From Neomegalonema sp. (GTDB lineage Bacteria; Pseudomonadota; Alphaproteobacteria; Rhodobacterales; Rhodobacteraceae), in the NCBI GenBank assembly GCA_022760435.1, contig JALEFY010000037.1, forward strand, positions 147,944-211,943: a DNA stretch of 64,000 nucleotides, in the 5' to 3' direction. The position numbers and the translations under genes are program-made. Positions 1 to 7,383 of the stretch are shown here, piece by piece. The notes under the pieces were generated by a model. That model saw only the letters and a list, made by a program, of their open reading frames with translations, was not told the DNA's origin and did not search any database. Positions within the stretch are counted from its first letter, which is position 1. The number at the start of each line of letters is the position of its first letter.

Positions 1-1540
1 GATACTGCTGGTAATAATCGACCTGCTCTGCGGTGTCCGAGGGATGCGGCGCCACCCGAAGGCGGGCCCTCGGGATATCGGCAATCGCCGAGCCCGCAAG
101 ACCCATCAGATATTCCAACCGATGCACGGAGACCGGCTGCATCAGCAAGGTCAGTGTCGGTCGTGTGCCGGGCGATCTTTCATGACGGTTGAGGCGGCGC
201 TGCATCCGATCAATGCGCGGACTGCCTGTGATATGCATGCGCGGCGCATCGGCACGGGCGCGACTGGCCAGAGATGCCCAATGCTCCACCGCCACCGGCT
301 CTTGCGCCAGAGCAATATCGGCAAGACTTGGCCAGGCACCTGGCCGCGGCGCGAGGGTCGCGACATGGGTTTCGATCACCGGGATCGCTCGCTCTCGGGC
401 CATGCGCGCGATGAGCCTGCTCTCGAAACTCGCACCGGATGGCAAAAGCACGCCCTGGCGCTGCTTGCCACTCAGCAAGCCGCCCACCGCCTGCTCCACC
501 GCCCAACCATAGCGCAGCGCCTGCAAGACGTTGCGCAAACGGGCAGCCAGCAAATACCCACGGAGCGCCCGCGATGCCTTACCCGGGACCTCATCGGAGG
601 ACGGCGCCGTCACCGCCTGAAATGCTCCGCTCCAGATCGCGTCATCGAGCGCGAGCACGCCCGCGGAGACCGGCCCCGCACCGAGCGGATCGATAAAGCC
701 CGCATTGGCATTGCGCCGCTCAAGCCAGCGCCGCATCGAAGCTTTGCTCTCATCCGGACAATTGATCGCCAGCGCATCAATGCGCCGCTCGAACAAGGGC
801 AGATGCAAGAGCGGCTCGAGTCCGTTGCGATAGATCTCGGAATGGACCGGCAGCGGCATCAGCACATCGCCGGATAACCGCTTGAGGTCAAAGCGCGCCG
901 CGCTCTCGTCCCCGCTCGCGCCTGCCGCTGGCGGCGCTGCATCGCCCTCCCCGTTCAGCGATCTGCCACGCGTGCAATAGTGATCATAAAAGATCTCTTC
1001 ATCAGGATCGGCGCTGCTCAGCAACAGATGCGCAGGATCCCCCGCCGCGCCGAGCACCGCGACATCGGCCGAAGCGCTCTCCTGCGCAAGGCGGCGAAAG
1101 AACAGGGCCGCGCGCGCGCAGGGCTGAAAGAGATCGCTCCAACGCTCAAACAGGCTTTCGCGCAGGAGCGGCGAGCAATCCTCGGGCGGCGCTGAGAGGA
1201 GCAGCGACGAAAGCCGCCGCGCCATCCACTGCGCCAGATCGGCGGCGATGCGCTCATGCGGCTCGAAATTGCGGTCAGGTTCTTCGAGCGCGACAGAGGG
1301 CGCGGCGACCCGCAGGCAACGCGCCAGAGCGTGCGAGGGCGCAACGACGCGCACGGATCTCGCGCCGCCCCCGTTTCCAGCCCCTTTACCCGCGTTTTTG
1401 CTCCCCGCAATTCGGCCCCCTTGCCGCCCCCCTTGGCCGCCCATTTGGCCATCGGACAGGGCGCGCAGCTCCTTGGCCAGGTCCCCGAGCTGTGGCGCGC
1501 GTTCCGAACAGTAGATCAGCAGTGAGGTTTTATCGGGCAT
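1..1540 (-). CDS. Glycosyltransferase-like surface polysaccharide protein, 3'-truncated by window edge
   Basis: An uninterrupted reading frame of 513 codons runs from an ATG at 1540 off the left edge, so the C terminus is missing. I do not recognise it firmly. The C-terminal half has the flavour of a GT-B or polysialyltransferase-like capsule protein: a 'GVLLPSGAS' strand, then 'HITGSPRID' and 'LRVAPHPSD', which resemble the nucleotide-sugar half of such enzymes. Residues about 33-60 are a Gly/Gln/Lys-rich insertion that looks repeat-derived and is probably disordered. It is the last visible gene of the minus-strand operon that includes a CMP-sugar synthetase, so a sugar-transfer role is an inference from context. 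No good Shine-Dalgarno precedes the ATG (AGGG lies very close). The frame is open at the edge, with no internal stop. Confidence 0.6.
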   Translation of the reverse strand, partial: MPDKTSLLIYCSERAPQLGDLAKELRALSDGQMGGQGGRQGGRIAGSKNAGKGAGNGGGARSVRVVAPSHALARCLRVAAPSVALEEPDRNFEPHERIAADLAQWMARRLSSLLLSAPPEDCSPLLRESLFERWSDLFQPCARAALFFRRLAQESASADVAVLGAAGDPAHLLLSSADPDEEIFYDHYCTRGRSLNGEGDAAPPAAGASGDESAARFDLKRLSGDVLMPLPVHSEIYRNGLEPLLHLPLFERRIDALAINCPDESKASMRRWLERRNANAGFIDPLGAGPVSAGVLALDDAIWSGAFQAVTAPSSDEVPGKASRALRGYLLAARLRNVLQALRYGWAVEQAVGGLLSGKQRQGVLLPSGASFESRLIARMARERAIPVIETHVATLAPRPGAWPSLADIALAQEPVAVEHWASLASRARADAPRMHITGSPRIDRMQRRLNRHERSPGTRPTLTLLMQPVSVHRLEYLMGLAGSAIADIPRARLRVAPHPSDTAEQVDYYQQY

Positions 1541-1704
1541 CGACCCTACCGGGTTGGGGAAATCGTTCGGCGCAAGATGCGATGGCCCATTTGTCGTGCA
1601 TGGACGAGCGGCGCTTCGCAACCTTCATCGATCTGTCATACCGACAATGGATCAATAAGGTAAACCGCGTTCTGACGCCTGATCCAATTTGTCAACCCGC
1701 AAGA

Positions 1705-3555
1705 TCAAGCCGGGCTCTCCCCCTCTGCGACGAGAGTGACGCCCAGAACTTCCATCCGCGCCCGCTGATAGGCATCGCTCGGACCCGCAAAATGGACCGA
1801 TGGCCCATTCGCCCCGAGCGCCTGGCGCAGCGCGATGGCAAGCTCGAGATCGCAGGTCAGAATATGCGCCGCATCGAGGACGGCCTCACGCGGCGGCAGG
1901 CTGCCAAAACGCGAAAGGCTCAGCGCGCCCGTCGCGGCTTCATCGGCAGCGCCGCGAAAGGCTTTCCCGCTCGCGAGTTGCCAGACCGACACCGCCTGAG
2001 CGCCCAGGGCCAGTGCCCGGCTGGAAAGCGCCTTCTGCTCGGCCTCGCTACGCGCGGCGATCAACCAGGTCGGCGCGGCTGGCGGCGAAGCGGCATCCGC
2101 CTCATCAACCGAAGGTTCCGGCGCCCCTGACTCGACAAAGGCTTGTGCCGCCGCGCCAATCGCCGCTCGCGCCCCCGGCAGTCGCTCAAGGCTCTCATGC
2201 AAGGAAAGATCGCCCCGCATGCTGAGCAGCGCCCCGGCCTGAACGATCTGGGGCAGAACCTGCGTCACCATCCGCCGCACACAATACTCCACCGCGAGCC
2301 ATTCTGCCTCGGGCACGCTCCCGCCTACGCGCAGATTGCGGCGCAACTGGCGCATCAGAACCAGAGCCCAGAGCAACTCCCGACCATCGGGGCGCGCGGC
2401 GCGCAAGCGCTCGCTTTGCGGGCGCGATGCCGCTCTTGCGGAGAGGAAAAATTCGATCATCCCCGATGCATCCAGGCGCAGGCCACCGATCGCGCCGCCT
2501 TCGTCAAATCGGCCCGGACGCTGAAACAAGGTCGCTTGCCAGAGCAGAAAATTGCGCCGCACCCGCTCGCGCGCGCCGTCACCGATCAACGCGCCAGCGG
2601 CGGGCAAATGGCGTGGATCATCAACCGCCCCAGGACCGGCGAGGGCAACGACGCTATCGCTGCGCGCCGACAGTCGATAGGCGATCCCGCTCAAGCCGCG
2701 TTCAGGGCCGAGCAGACACAGGATCCGGGTTTCACGGCGATAGCGCATCGCATAGCGGCGCTCGTAATGGATCCGCGCGAGCAAATCGCGCTCAAGCATC
2801 GGCAGCAGGGCCTTGAGCGCGGCATGACAGGCCCGCGCCGCCCGGCTCGGTGGCAAGACCTGCTCGGCGGCCTCGATCAAAGCCGCTCCCACCGTCTCGC
2901 ACAAAGCGAGATCCGCGGGCAGAGCGTCGGGTTTGGGCTCGCGCCATGGAATGAAGGGGCGAATGATCGCCACCTCCTGATCGGGCATCCAGGCGGTCAG
3001 CGCGGCGTTATCGGCCAGCACCAACCGCCCCCGATCCGAGTTGTCTTGATCCGAAATATCTTGCTCAGGCAGCAAGCCAAGGGCCGCTTGCGGGTTGGCC
3101 AGAAGATCCGAAAGCGCCTCAGGATCGCCGCTCACCGCCAGTGCCTCGCGCAGGACCGCGCCCGCAAGCTCGACCCCGCCTTCACGCAGCGACTGGGCGG
3201 CGGCGCTCACTGCGGCCGGTGCAGCCAGAGCAGCGAGGATGCGCAGCACCCGCCCACGGGCCGGGCCGTCCTGACGATATCGAGAGAGGGCCACCAGCAG
3301 GGCGCGCAGCGCGGCATCACGGTCTCCAGCGCGCAGGGCCAGCAGCCCCAGGGAGCAAGCTTGCTCCTGGCGCGCCCGCACCGCCCCAAGTGCAGCAGGC
3401 AGACAGGCCCGCGCTTCATCCATCCGTTGTTCGAGCAGCGATTGCGCGATCATCGCGATTGCCTGCGACCGCCCGGCATGACGGATAGCCGCCACGCCAA
3501 CCACCGTCTCACGCGGTGCGATCTGAAGGCCCGATCCGCTCACCATGCAGTCCAT
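1705..3555 (-). CDS. Hypothetical protein in surface-sugar operon
   Basis: About 616 residues, function not recognised. The first 180 residues are Ala/Leu-rich helical repeats resembling TPR-like hairpins ('LGLLALRAGDRDAALRALL'). The middle and end have alternating strand/helix segments ('RILCLLGPERGLSGIAYRL', 'APTWLIAARSEAEQKAL') that could form Rossmann-like halves. No signal peptide or membrane span is visible. The first ATG is at 3555, but the ATG at 3546 overlaps the upstream SDR stop as ATGGTGA and has a better spaced G-rich ribosome site, so translational coupling from 3546 is likely. It lies between an SDR and the truncated glycosyltransferase-like gene, so it may handle or transfer the sugar made by this operon. 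That is inference only. Confidence 0.6.
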   Translation of the reverse strand: MDCMVSGSGLQIAPRETVVGVAAIRHAGRSQAIAMIAQSLLEQRMDEARACLPAALGAVRARQEQACSLGLLALRAGDRDAALRALLVALSRYRQDGPARGRVLRILAALAAPAAVSAAAQSLREGGVELAGAVLREALAVSGDPEALSDLLANPQAALGLLPEQDISDQDNSDRGRLVLADNAALTAWMPDQEVAIIRPFIPWREPKPDALPADLALCETVGAALIEAAEQVLPPSRAARACHAALKALLPMLERDLLARIHYERRYAMRYRRETRILCLLGPERGLSGIAYRLSARSDSVVALAGPGAVDDPRHLPAAGALIGDGARERVRRNFLLWQATLFQRPGRFDEGGAIGGLRLDASGMIEFFLSARAASRPQSERLRAARPDGRELLWALVLMRQLRRNLRVGGSVPEAEWLAVEYCVRRMVTQVLPQIVQAGALLSMRGDLSLHESLERLPGARAAIGAAAQAFVESGAPEPSVDEADAASPPAAPTWLIAARSEAEQKALSSRALALGAQAVSVWQLASGKAFRGAADEAATGALSLSRFGSLPPREAVLDAAHILTCDLELAIALRQALGANGPSVHFAGPSDAYQRARMEVLGVTLVAEGESPA

Positions 3556-4355
3556 CCCCCATCTACGGCGATCACCTGACCGGTGACATAGCGCGACATG
3601 TCGCTCAGAAGATAGAGCGCAGTTCCGACCATATCGGCCTCGCTCGCCATGCGGCCCATCGGGGTGCGCGCCACATACCGCTCGACGAAAGCCGGGTCCT
3701 GCCCGCGCTCGATGCCGCCGGGACAGAACGCGTTGACCCGCACCTTCGGCGCCAGCGTGCTCGCGAGCCAGCGGGTCATCTGCATCAGCCCGCCCTTGGA
3801 CGCCGCATAGGCCGCCGGGTTCCCCAGATCCGTGCCCTCATAGAGCCGCCAGTCGGGGCCGGTCAGCCCGTAGATCGAGCCCACCATCACCACCGAGCCA
3901 CGCCCCGAAGCCGAAAGCGCCCCGGTCAGCCCCTGGGTGAGGATGAAGGGCGCGGTGAGATTGACCTCCAGCGCCTCGCGCCACAGCTCGGCGCTCTGGC
4001 TTTCCCAGGAGCTCGCCCAGCCCTGCGCGGCAGCGGTGCCGACAAAGGCCGCGTTATGCACCAGCCCGTCGAGCACTGGCGCCTCCTCAAGAATGCGCGC
4101 CATCGCCGCGCGCAGCTCGCTCTCGACCCCCAGATCACAGCGCAGGCAAGTGAGCGTGCCGCCAAATGTCTCGAAGGCCGTGCGCAGGGGCACAAGCCCA
4201 TCCTCCGAACGCTCAAGCGCCAGCACATCCGCCCCGAGCGCCCCGAGCTCGAGCGAGATCGCCCGCCCCAGATGGCCGCCCGCACCGGTGACGACAAAGC
4301 GCCGTCCGGTCAGGTCGAGCGCGCGCAGCAGGCTGGAGGGCGTATCAGAAGGCAT
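3540..4355 (-). CDS. SDR family oxidoreductase (flagellin-modification PtmA-like)
   Basis: A 271-residue classical short-chain dehydrogenase/reductase. The cofactor loop TGAGGHLG is at residues 23-30, the NAA motif at 101-103, and the catalytic Ser160, Tyr183 and Lys187 (YAASK) are all present. The C terminus 'GQVIAVDGGWTAW' is typical of the family. It should oxidise or reduce a sugar or sugar nucleotide with NAD(P)H. Sugar specificity cannot be read from sequence. Campylobacter PtmA, which serves legionaminic-type flagellin glycans, is a related idea but not demonstrated. The gene follows the Gfo/Idh gene by 93 bp and its stop overlaps the start of the next gene. A GGAG precedes the ATG. 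Confidence 0.85.
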   Translation of the reverse strand: MPSDTPSSLLRALDLTGRRFVVTGAGGHLGRAISLELGALGADVLALERSEDGLVPLRTAFETFGGTLTCLRCDLGVESELRAAMARILEEAPVLDGLVHNAAFVGTAAAQGWASSWESQSAELWREALEVNLTAPFILTQGLTGALSASGRGSVVMVGSIYGLTGPDWRLYEGTDLGNPAAYAASKGGLMQMTRWLASTLAPKVRVNAFCPGGIERGQDPAFVERYVARTPMGRMASEADMVGTALYLLSDMSRYVTGQVIAVDGGWTAW

Positions 4356-4448
4356 GGCGAGAATTGCTCCGTGGAAGTTGGCAGCGCGTCGGCTCGCTGG
4401 TCATTACGGATTCGCTCGCCGCTTGCAATGCCCGCGCGCAACAGCGGT

Positions 4449-5411
4449 TCAGATCGGCACAGGCTGTGCTCCGGGAGTGGCTCGCAATCCCGCGCGCAGC
4501 GTCGCCATCGCGGCCCGCGTGCTCGCCACCGGGATCGCCGGGCGCCCGCTCTCGATCTGCGCAAAGAACGCCGTCAGCGTGCGGCGGAAGGCCGAGAAAT
4601 TGTCGGAGATCACATAGCTCTCCACCAGCCCCGGAAAACCGGCGCGGGCCTGCGCATAGATCTCGATGCGAAAACAGGCGATCTGCCCGCCCAGCGCGTC
4701 GATCTGCAACAGCGCCCCGTCTTCGAGTTGGATGGCGAGACTGTCATGCGGGCTCACCAGCCGCTGGATCGAGACCGGCTCGATCGGCAGCGCGCCCATC
4801 ACCGCCTCGAGCATATGGATGCCATAGCGGGTCCAGTCATTGATGACGGCGGCGCGGATGAGCTGGATCTGGCCGAAGCGCTCCTGCCCCTCGCGCAGCG
4901 GATCGAGCTCGCGCGCATAGCGCAGGCCCGAGCAGGACATGAGCTGCGCGCGCGCCAGATAGGGCTCGAATTGCGCATATTCGGCGGCCTCGGCGGTCAG
5001 CGGCTTGTCGATGAACACCGGCAGACCGGCGGCAAGAAACGGCATCGCCAGCGGCAGATGGCTTTGCCAGTCATCGCGCAGGATCAGCACCGCATCCACC
5101 GCGCCGAGCATGTCGGAAGGCTGCGCCGACACCGCCTCGATGCGGCAGGCGGCCGCGATCTGCTCCGCCTCGGCCCGCTCGGGGCACCAGACCCGCGTCA
5201 CCCGCACCGGCAGGCCGCGGCAGGTGAGGCCGAACTCCTCGGGCTCGCGCGCCTCGAGATAACGGCGGATCCCGGCCCACTGAGCCGGAAAGGCCGCAGG
5301 CTCAAAGCCGTTGAGGATCGCCGAGAAGGAATAGGGATGGCCATTGCCGGCCGAAAAGCCCAGCACCCCGACCCGATACGCCTGCGCCGCCCCGCTCGCC
5401 TGCGCGCTCAC
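4449..5411 (-). CDS. Gfo/Idh/MocA family oxidoreductase
   Basis: A 320-residue NAD(P)-dependent oxidoreductase of the Gfo/Idh/MocA type. The N-terminal Rossmann segment 'GVLGFSAGNGHPYSFSA' and the 'FIDKPLT' motif (the family's EKP position) support this. I chose a GTG start at 5411 because it overlaps the upstream SDR stop by four bases (GTGA), a common coupling arrangement. A longer frame from 5477 would overlap the SDR by 70 bp and add residues without family likeness. The GNGHPYS variant of the nucleotide-binding loop is one I associate with polysaccharide loci. The substrate is probably a nucleotide sugar or a nonulosonate precursor (inference). Confidence 0.8.
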   Translation of the reverse strand: MSAQASGAAQAYRVGVLGFSAGNGHPYSFSAILNGFEPAAFPAQWAGIRRYLEAREPEEFGLTCRGLPVRVTRVWCPERAEAEQIAAACRIEAVSAQPSDMLGAVDAVLILRDDWQSHLPLAMPFLAAGLPVFIDKPLTAEAAEYAQFEPYLARAQLMSCSGLRYARELDPLREGQERFGQIQLIRAAVINDWTRYGIHMLEAVMGALPIEPVSIQRLVSPHDSLAIQLEDGALLQIDALGGQIACFRIEIYAQARAGFPGLVESYVISDNFSAFRRTLTAFFAQIESGRPAIPVASTRAAMATLRAGLRATPGAQPVPI

Positions 5412-6223
5412 CAGATCGCCCAGCCGCCATCGATGCAGAAATTCTGCCCGTTGATATAGGAGGCGGCATCCGAGCACAGCAGCACGCTGGTCGCCTTCAC
5501 CTCATAGGGCTTGCCGACCCGCTTGCAGGTATTCTTGTCGCCGAGCCGCTGGGCAAAGGCCGGGTTCTCCTGCTGGATCGACTCATAGGGAAACGGCCCC
5601 GGAGAGATGCAATTGCAGCGGATGTCATGCGGCGACAGGAACGAGGCGAGGTATTTGGTGAACTGGATGATCCCCGCCTTGCCCGCGCCATAGGAGGCCG
5701 GGTTGGCGTATTTCTGCCCGTCATAGAGCCGGTAATCGGGCGCCACATGGCCATACATCGAGGCGACGTTGAGGATCACCCCCTTGCTCGCCTTCAGCCG
5801 CGGATAGGCCTCCTTGATCACCCGGAACGGGCCATTGAGGCACATGTCGATATCGAACAGCCAGTCTTCCTCGGTGATCGTGTCCCAGGTGTTCTTCGCC
5901 CCGGTCCACGAGCAGTTCACCAGAATGTCGAGCTTGCCCGCCCGCGCGTCGATCTGCTCGAAACAGGCGGCGACCGAGGCGCTGTCGGTGATGTCGAGCT
6001 TCAACGCCTCATGCGCGCCGCCATATTCTGCGCGATAGGCATCCGCGACCGCCTGGCAGTTCTCGACATTGCGCGAGGCACAAAACACCTGCGCCCCCTG
6101 CTCCGCGAGCCCGGCGGCGATCTGCGAACCCAGAATACCGGCCGCGCCGGTGACCAGCGCCACCCTGCCGCTCAGATCGAACAGGCTTTGCATGCTCGGC
6201 GATTTCGCCGGTTCCCAGGACAT
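5408..6223 (-). CDS. SDR family oxidoreductase (flagellin-modification type)
   Basis: A 271-residue short-chain dehydrogenase. It has the cofactor loop TGAAGILG at 25-32, catalytic Ser155, Tyr178 and Lys182 (YGAGK), and the C terminus 'GQNFCIDGGWAIW'. It parallels the second SDR of the operon in length and in the 'SMYGHVAPDYRLY' versus 'SIYGLTGPDWRLY' stretch around the active site, so the two are probably paralogs that have diverged in substrate. The usual NNAG after strand 4 is replaced by 'NCSW'. The start at 6223 is preceded by GGAG. It lies 69 bp downstream of the CMP-sugar synthetase and overlaps the next gene by four bases. Confidence 0.88.
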   Translation of the reverse strand: MSWEPAKSPSMQSLFDLSGRVALVTGAAGILGSQIAAGLAEQGAQVFCASRNVENCQAVADAYRAEYGGAHEALKLDITDSASVAACFEQIDARAGKLDILVNCSWTGAKNTWDTITEEDWLFDIDMCLNGPFRVIKEAYPRLKASKGVILNVASMYGHVAPDYRLYDGQKYANPASYGAGKAGIIQFTKYLASFLSPHDIRCNCISPGPFPYESIQQENPAFAQRLGDKNTCKRVGKPYEVKATSVLLCSDAASYINGQNFCIDGGWAIW

Positions 6224-6292
6224 AAGATGGCTCCAGTTTGGATGGACGCGAGAGAAGGAGGTCGGGACGTGATCAGCGCGCTAAAGGCGCAG

Positions 6293-7123
6293 TCAGGAGT
6301 TGGCGCTGCGCAGAAGACGGCGATACCAGGCGCGCCGTGAGCGCGGCGAGGTCGAAGCCCCCTCCCGCGAGCTTGAACGCGAGCGTGAATTCTGGCGCGC
6401 ACCGATCGGGTCCATGGTGCCCGATTGCACGAGGAAATTGGCGAATTGCAGATCGACCGGCGTGTCGATATCGACCACGCGCCGCGCATCGACCTCCACC
6501 GCGCCGATGGTGCCGAACAGGACCGACGAACTATTGGCCGGGAAGTCGTCGATCACGAAGCCATAGACAAGCCCGTTGAGAAAATGCGCCTCGGGCAGCG
6601 CCTGGCGCGGCTGCCACGGATCGGCGCCCGGGATGTAGTTCTGCGGGACGCCCTCGACGATGCGCCAGGCGCGCTCGGGGTTCTGCTCGGCGGGCGAAAA
6701 GGTCGCCACCGACTGGCAGGACCCACTGCGCAGCCGCGCGATGCAGGCGCTGATATCATCCGGGATGCGAAACGGTGCGGTTGGCTCGAGATAGACCATA
6801 TAAGCCGCCTCTTCTCCCGAAGCGCGCAGATGCTCGATATGGTAGCGGATCGCATCCGCGGGCAAGGCTTGATCCGTCGCCAGCTCCGCAGGCCGCGCCA
6901 GCACCGTCGCGCCATAACGCTCGGCAACCAGCGCGATCTGAGGATCATCCGTGGAAACATATACCCCCTCGATCTCCGGCGTCGCGCGCGCAGCCTCGAT
7001 CGACCAGGCTATGAGCGGCTTGCCGCCAAGATCGGCAATATTCTTACCCGGAATCCCCTTCGACCCGCCGCGGGCCGGGATCAATGCCACTACGGTATCA
7101 CACTGCGTCATCGCACAAACCAT
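6293..7123 (-). CDS. CMP-nonulosonate (acylneuraminate) cytidylyltransferase
   Basis: A 276-residue protein that activates a sialic-acid-like nine-carbon sugar with CTP to give a CMP-sugar donor. The diagnostic N-terminal loop IPARGGSKGIPGKN is at residues 15-28. 'YLEPTAPFR' and 'DIDTPVDLQFAN' are the other family signatures. The catalytic core normally ends near residue 235. Here a roughly 40-residue Arg/Ser-rich tail follows (with 'SRSRSSSREG'), which is not typical. The ATG at 7123 (or the in-frame ATG at 7111) is the first gene of the minus-strand surface-sugar operon and is divergent from the RTX gene. PtmB/LegF/NeuA are family members; which nonulosonate is used cannot be told from sequence. 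Confidence 0.88.
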   Translation of the reverse strand: MVCAMTQCDTVVALIPARGGSKGIPGKNIADLGGKPLIAWSIEAARATPEIEGVYVSTDDPQIALVAERYGATVLARPAELATDQALPADAIRYHIEHLRASGEEAAYMVYLEPTAPFRIPDDISACIARLRSGSCQSVATFSPAEQNPERAWRIVEGVPQNYIPGADPWQPRQALPEAHFLNGLVYGFVIDDFPANSSSVLFGTIGAVEVDARRVVDIDTPVDLQFANFLVQSGTMDPIGARQNSRSRSSSREGASTSPRSRRAWYRRLLRSANS

Positions 7124-7383
7124 CTCGCTCTTCGTCAGATGGTTGTGCCAAGCTATGGTTATCGGGGCAAGCCGTTGTCTTGCCGCAATCTGTCACCAAG
7201 AAAAAAATCGCGTGCACCGGCACAACAACAGGCATTCGATTTGTCGATTTCGCCGGGCAACAAGTATCCGTGGCTTGGTTAATTGTCACTGGAGAAATCT
7301 GCCCAATTCGCTTATCCGATCCATGGAGCGGGAGAAGGGGGCGATTCGCTGTCTTCTCGAAATTGTTGAGCGAGGGGAAAGTG

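Noticed and set aside
44..877. 277-codon plus-strand open frame at the left edge
   Set aside because: Arg/His-rich, antisense to a longer continuous minus-strand frame that matches the operon direction and codon use.
1625..1690. Inverted repeat TGGATCA/TGATCCA in the gap between the first two genes
   Set aside because: Seven base pairs with a loop of nearly 30 bases and no T-run; likely chance.
7084..7383. N-terminal extension of the RTX gene to 7084
   Set aside because: The extra residues are non-repetitive, overlap the divergent CMP-sugar synthetase and lie upstream of a good AGGGG ribosome site at 7384.
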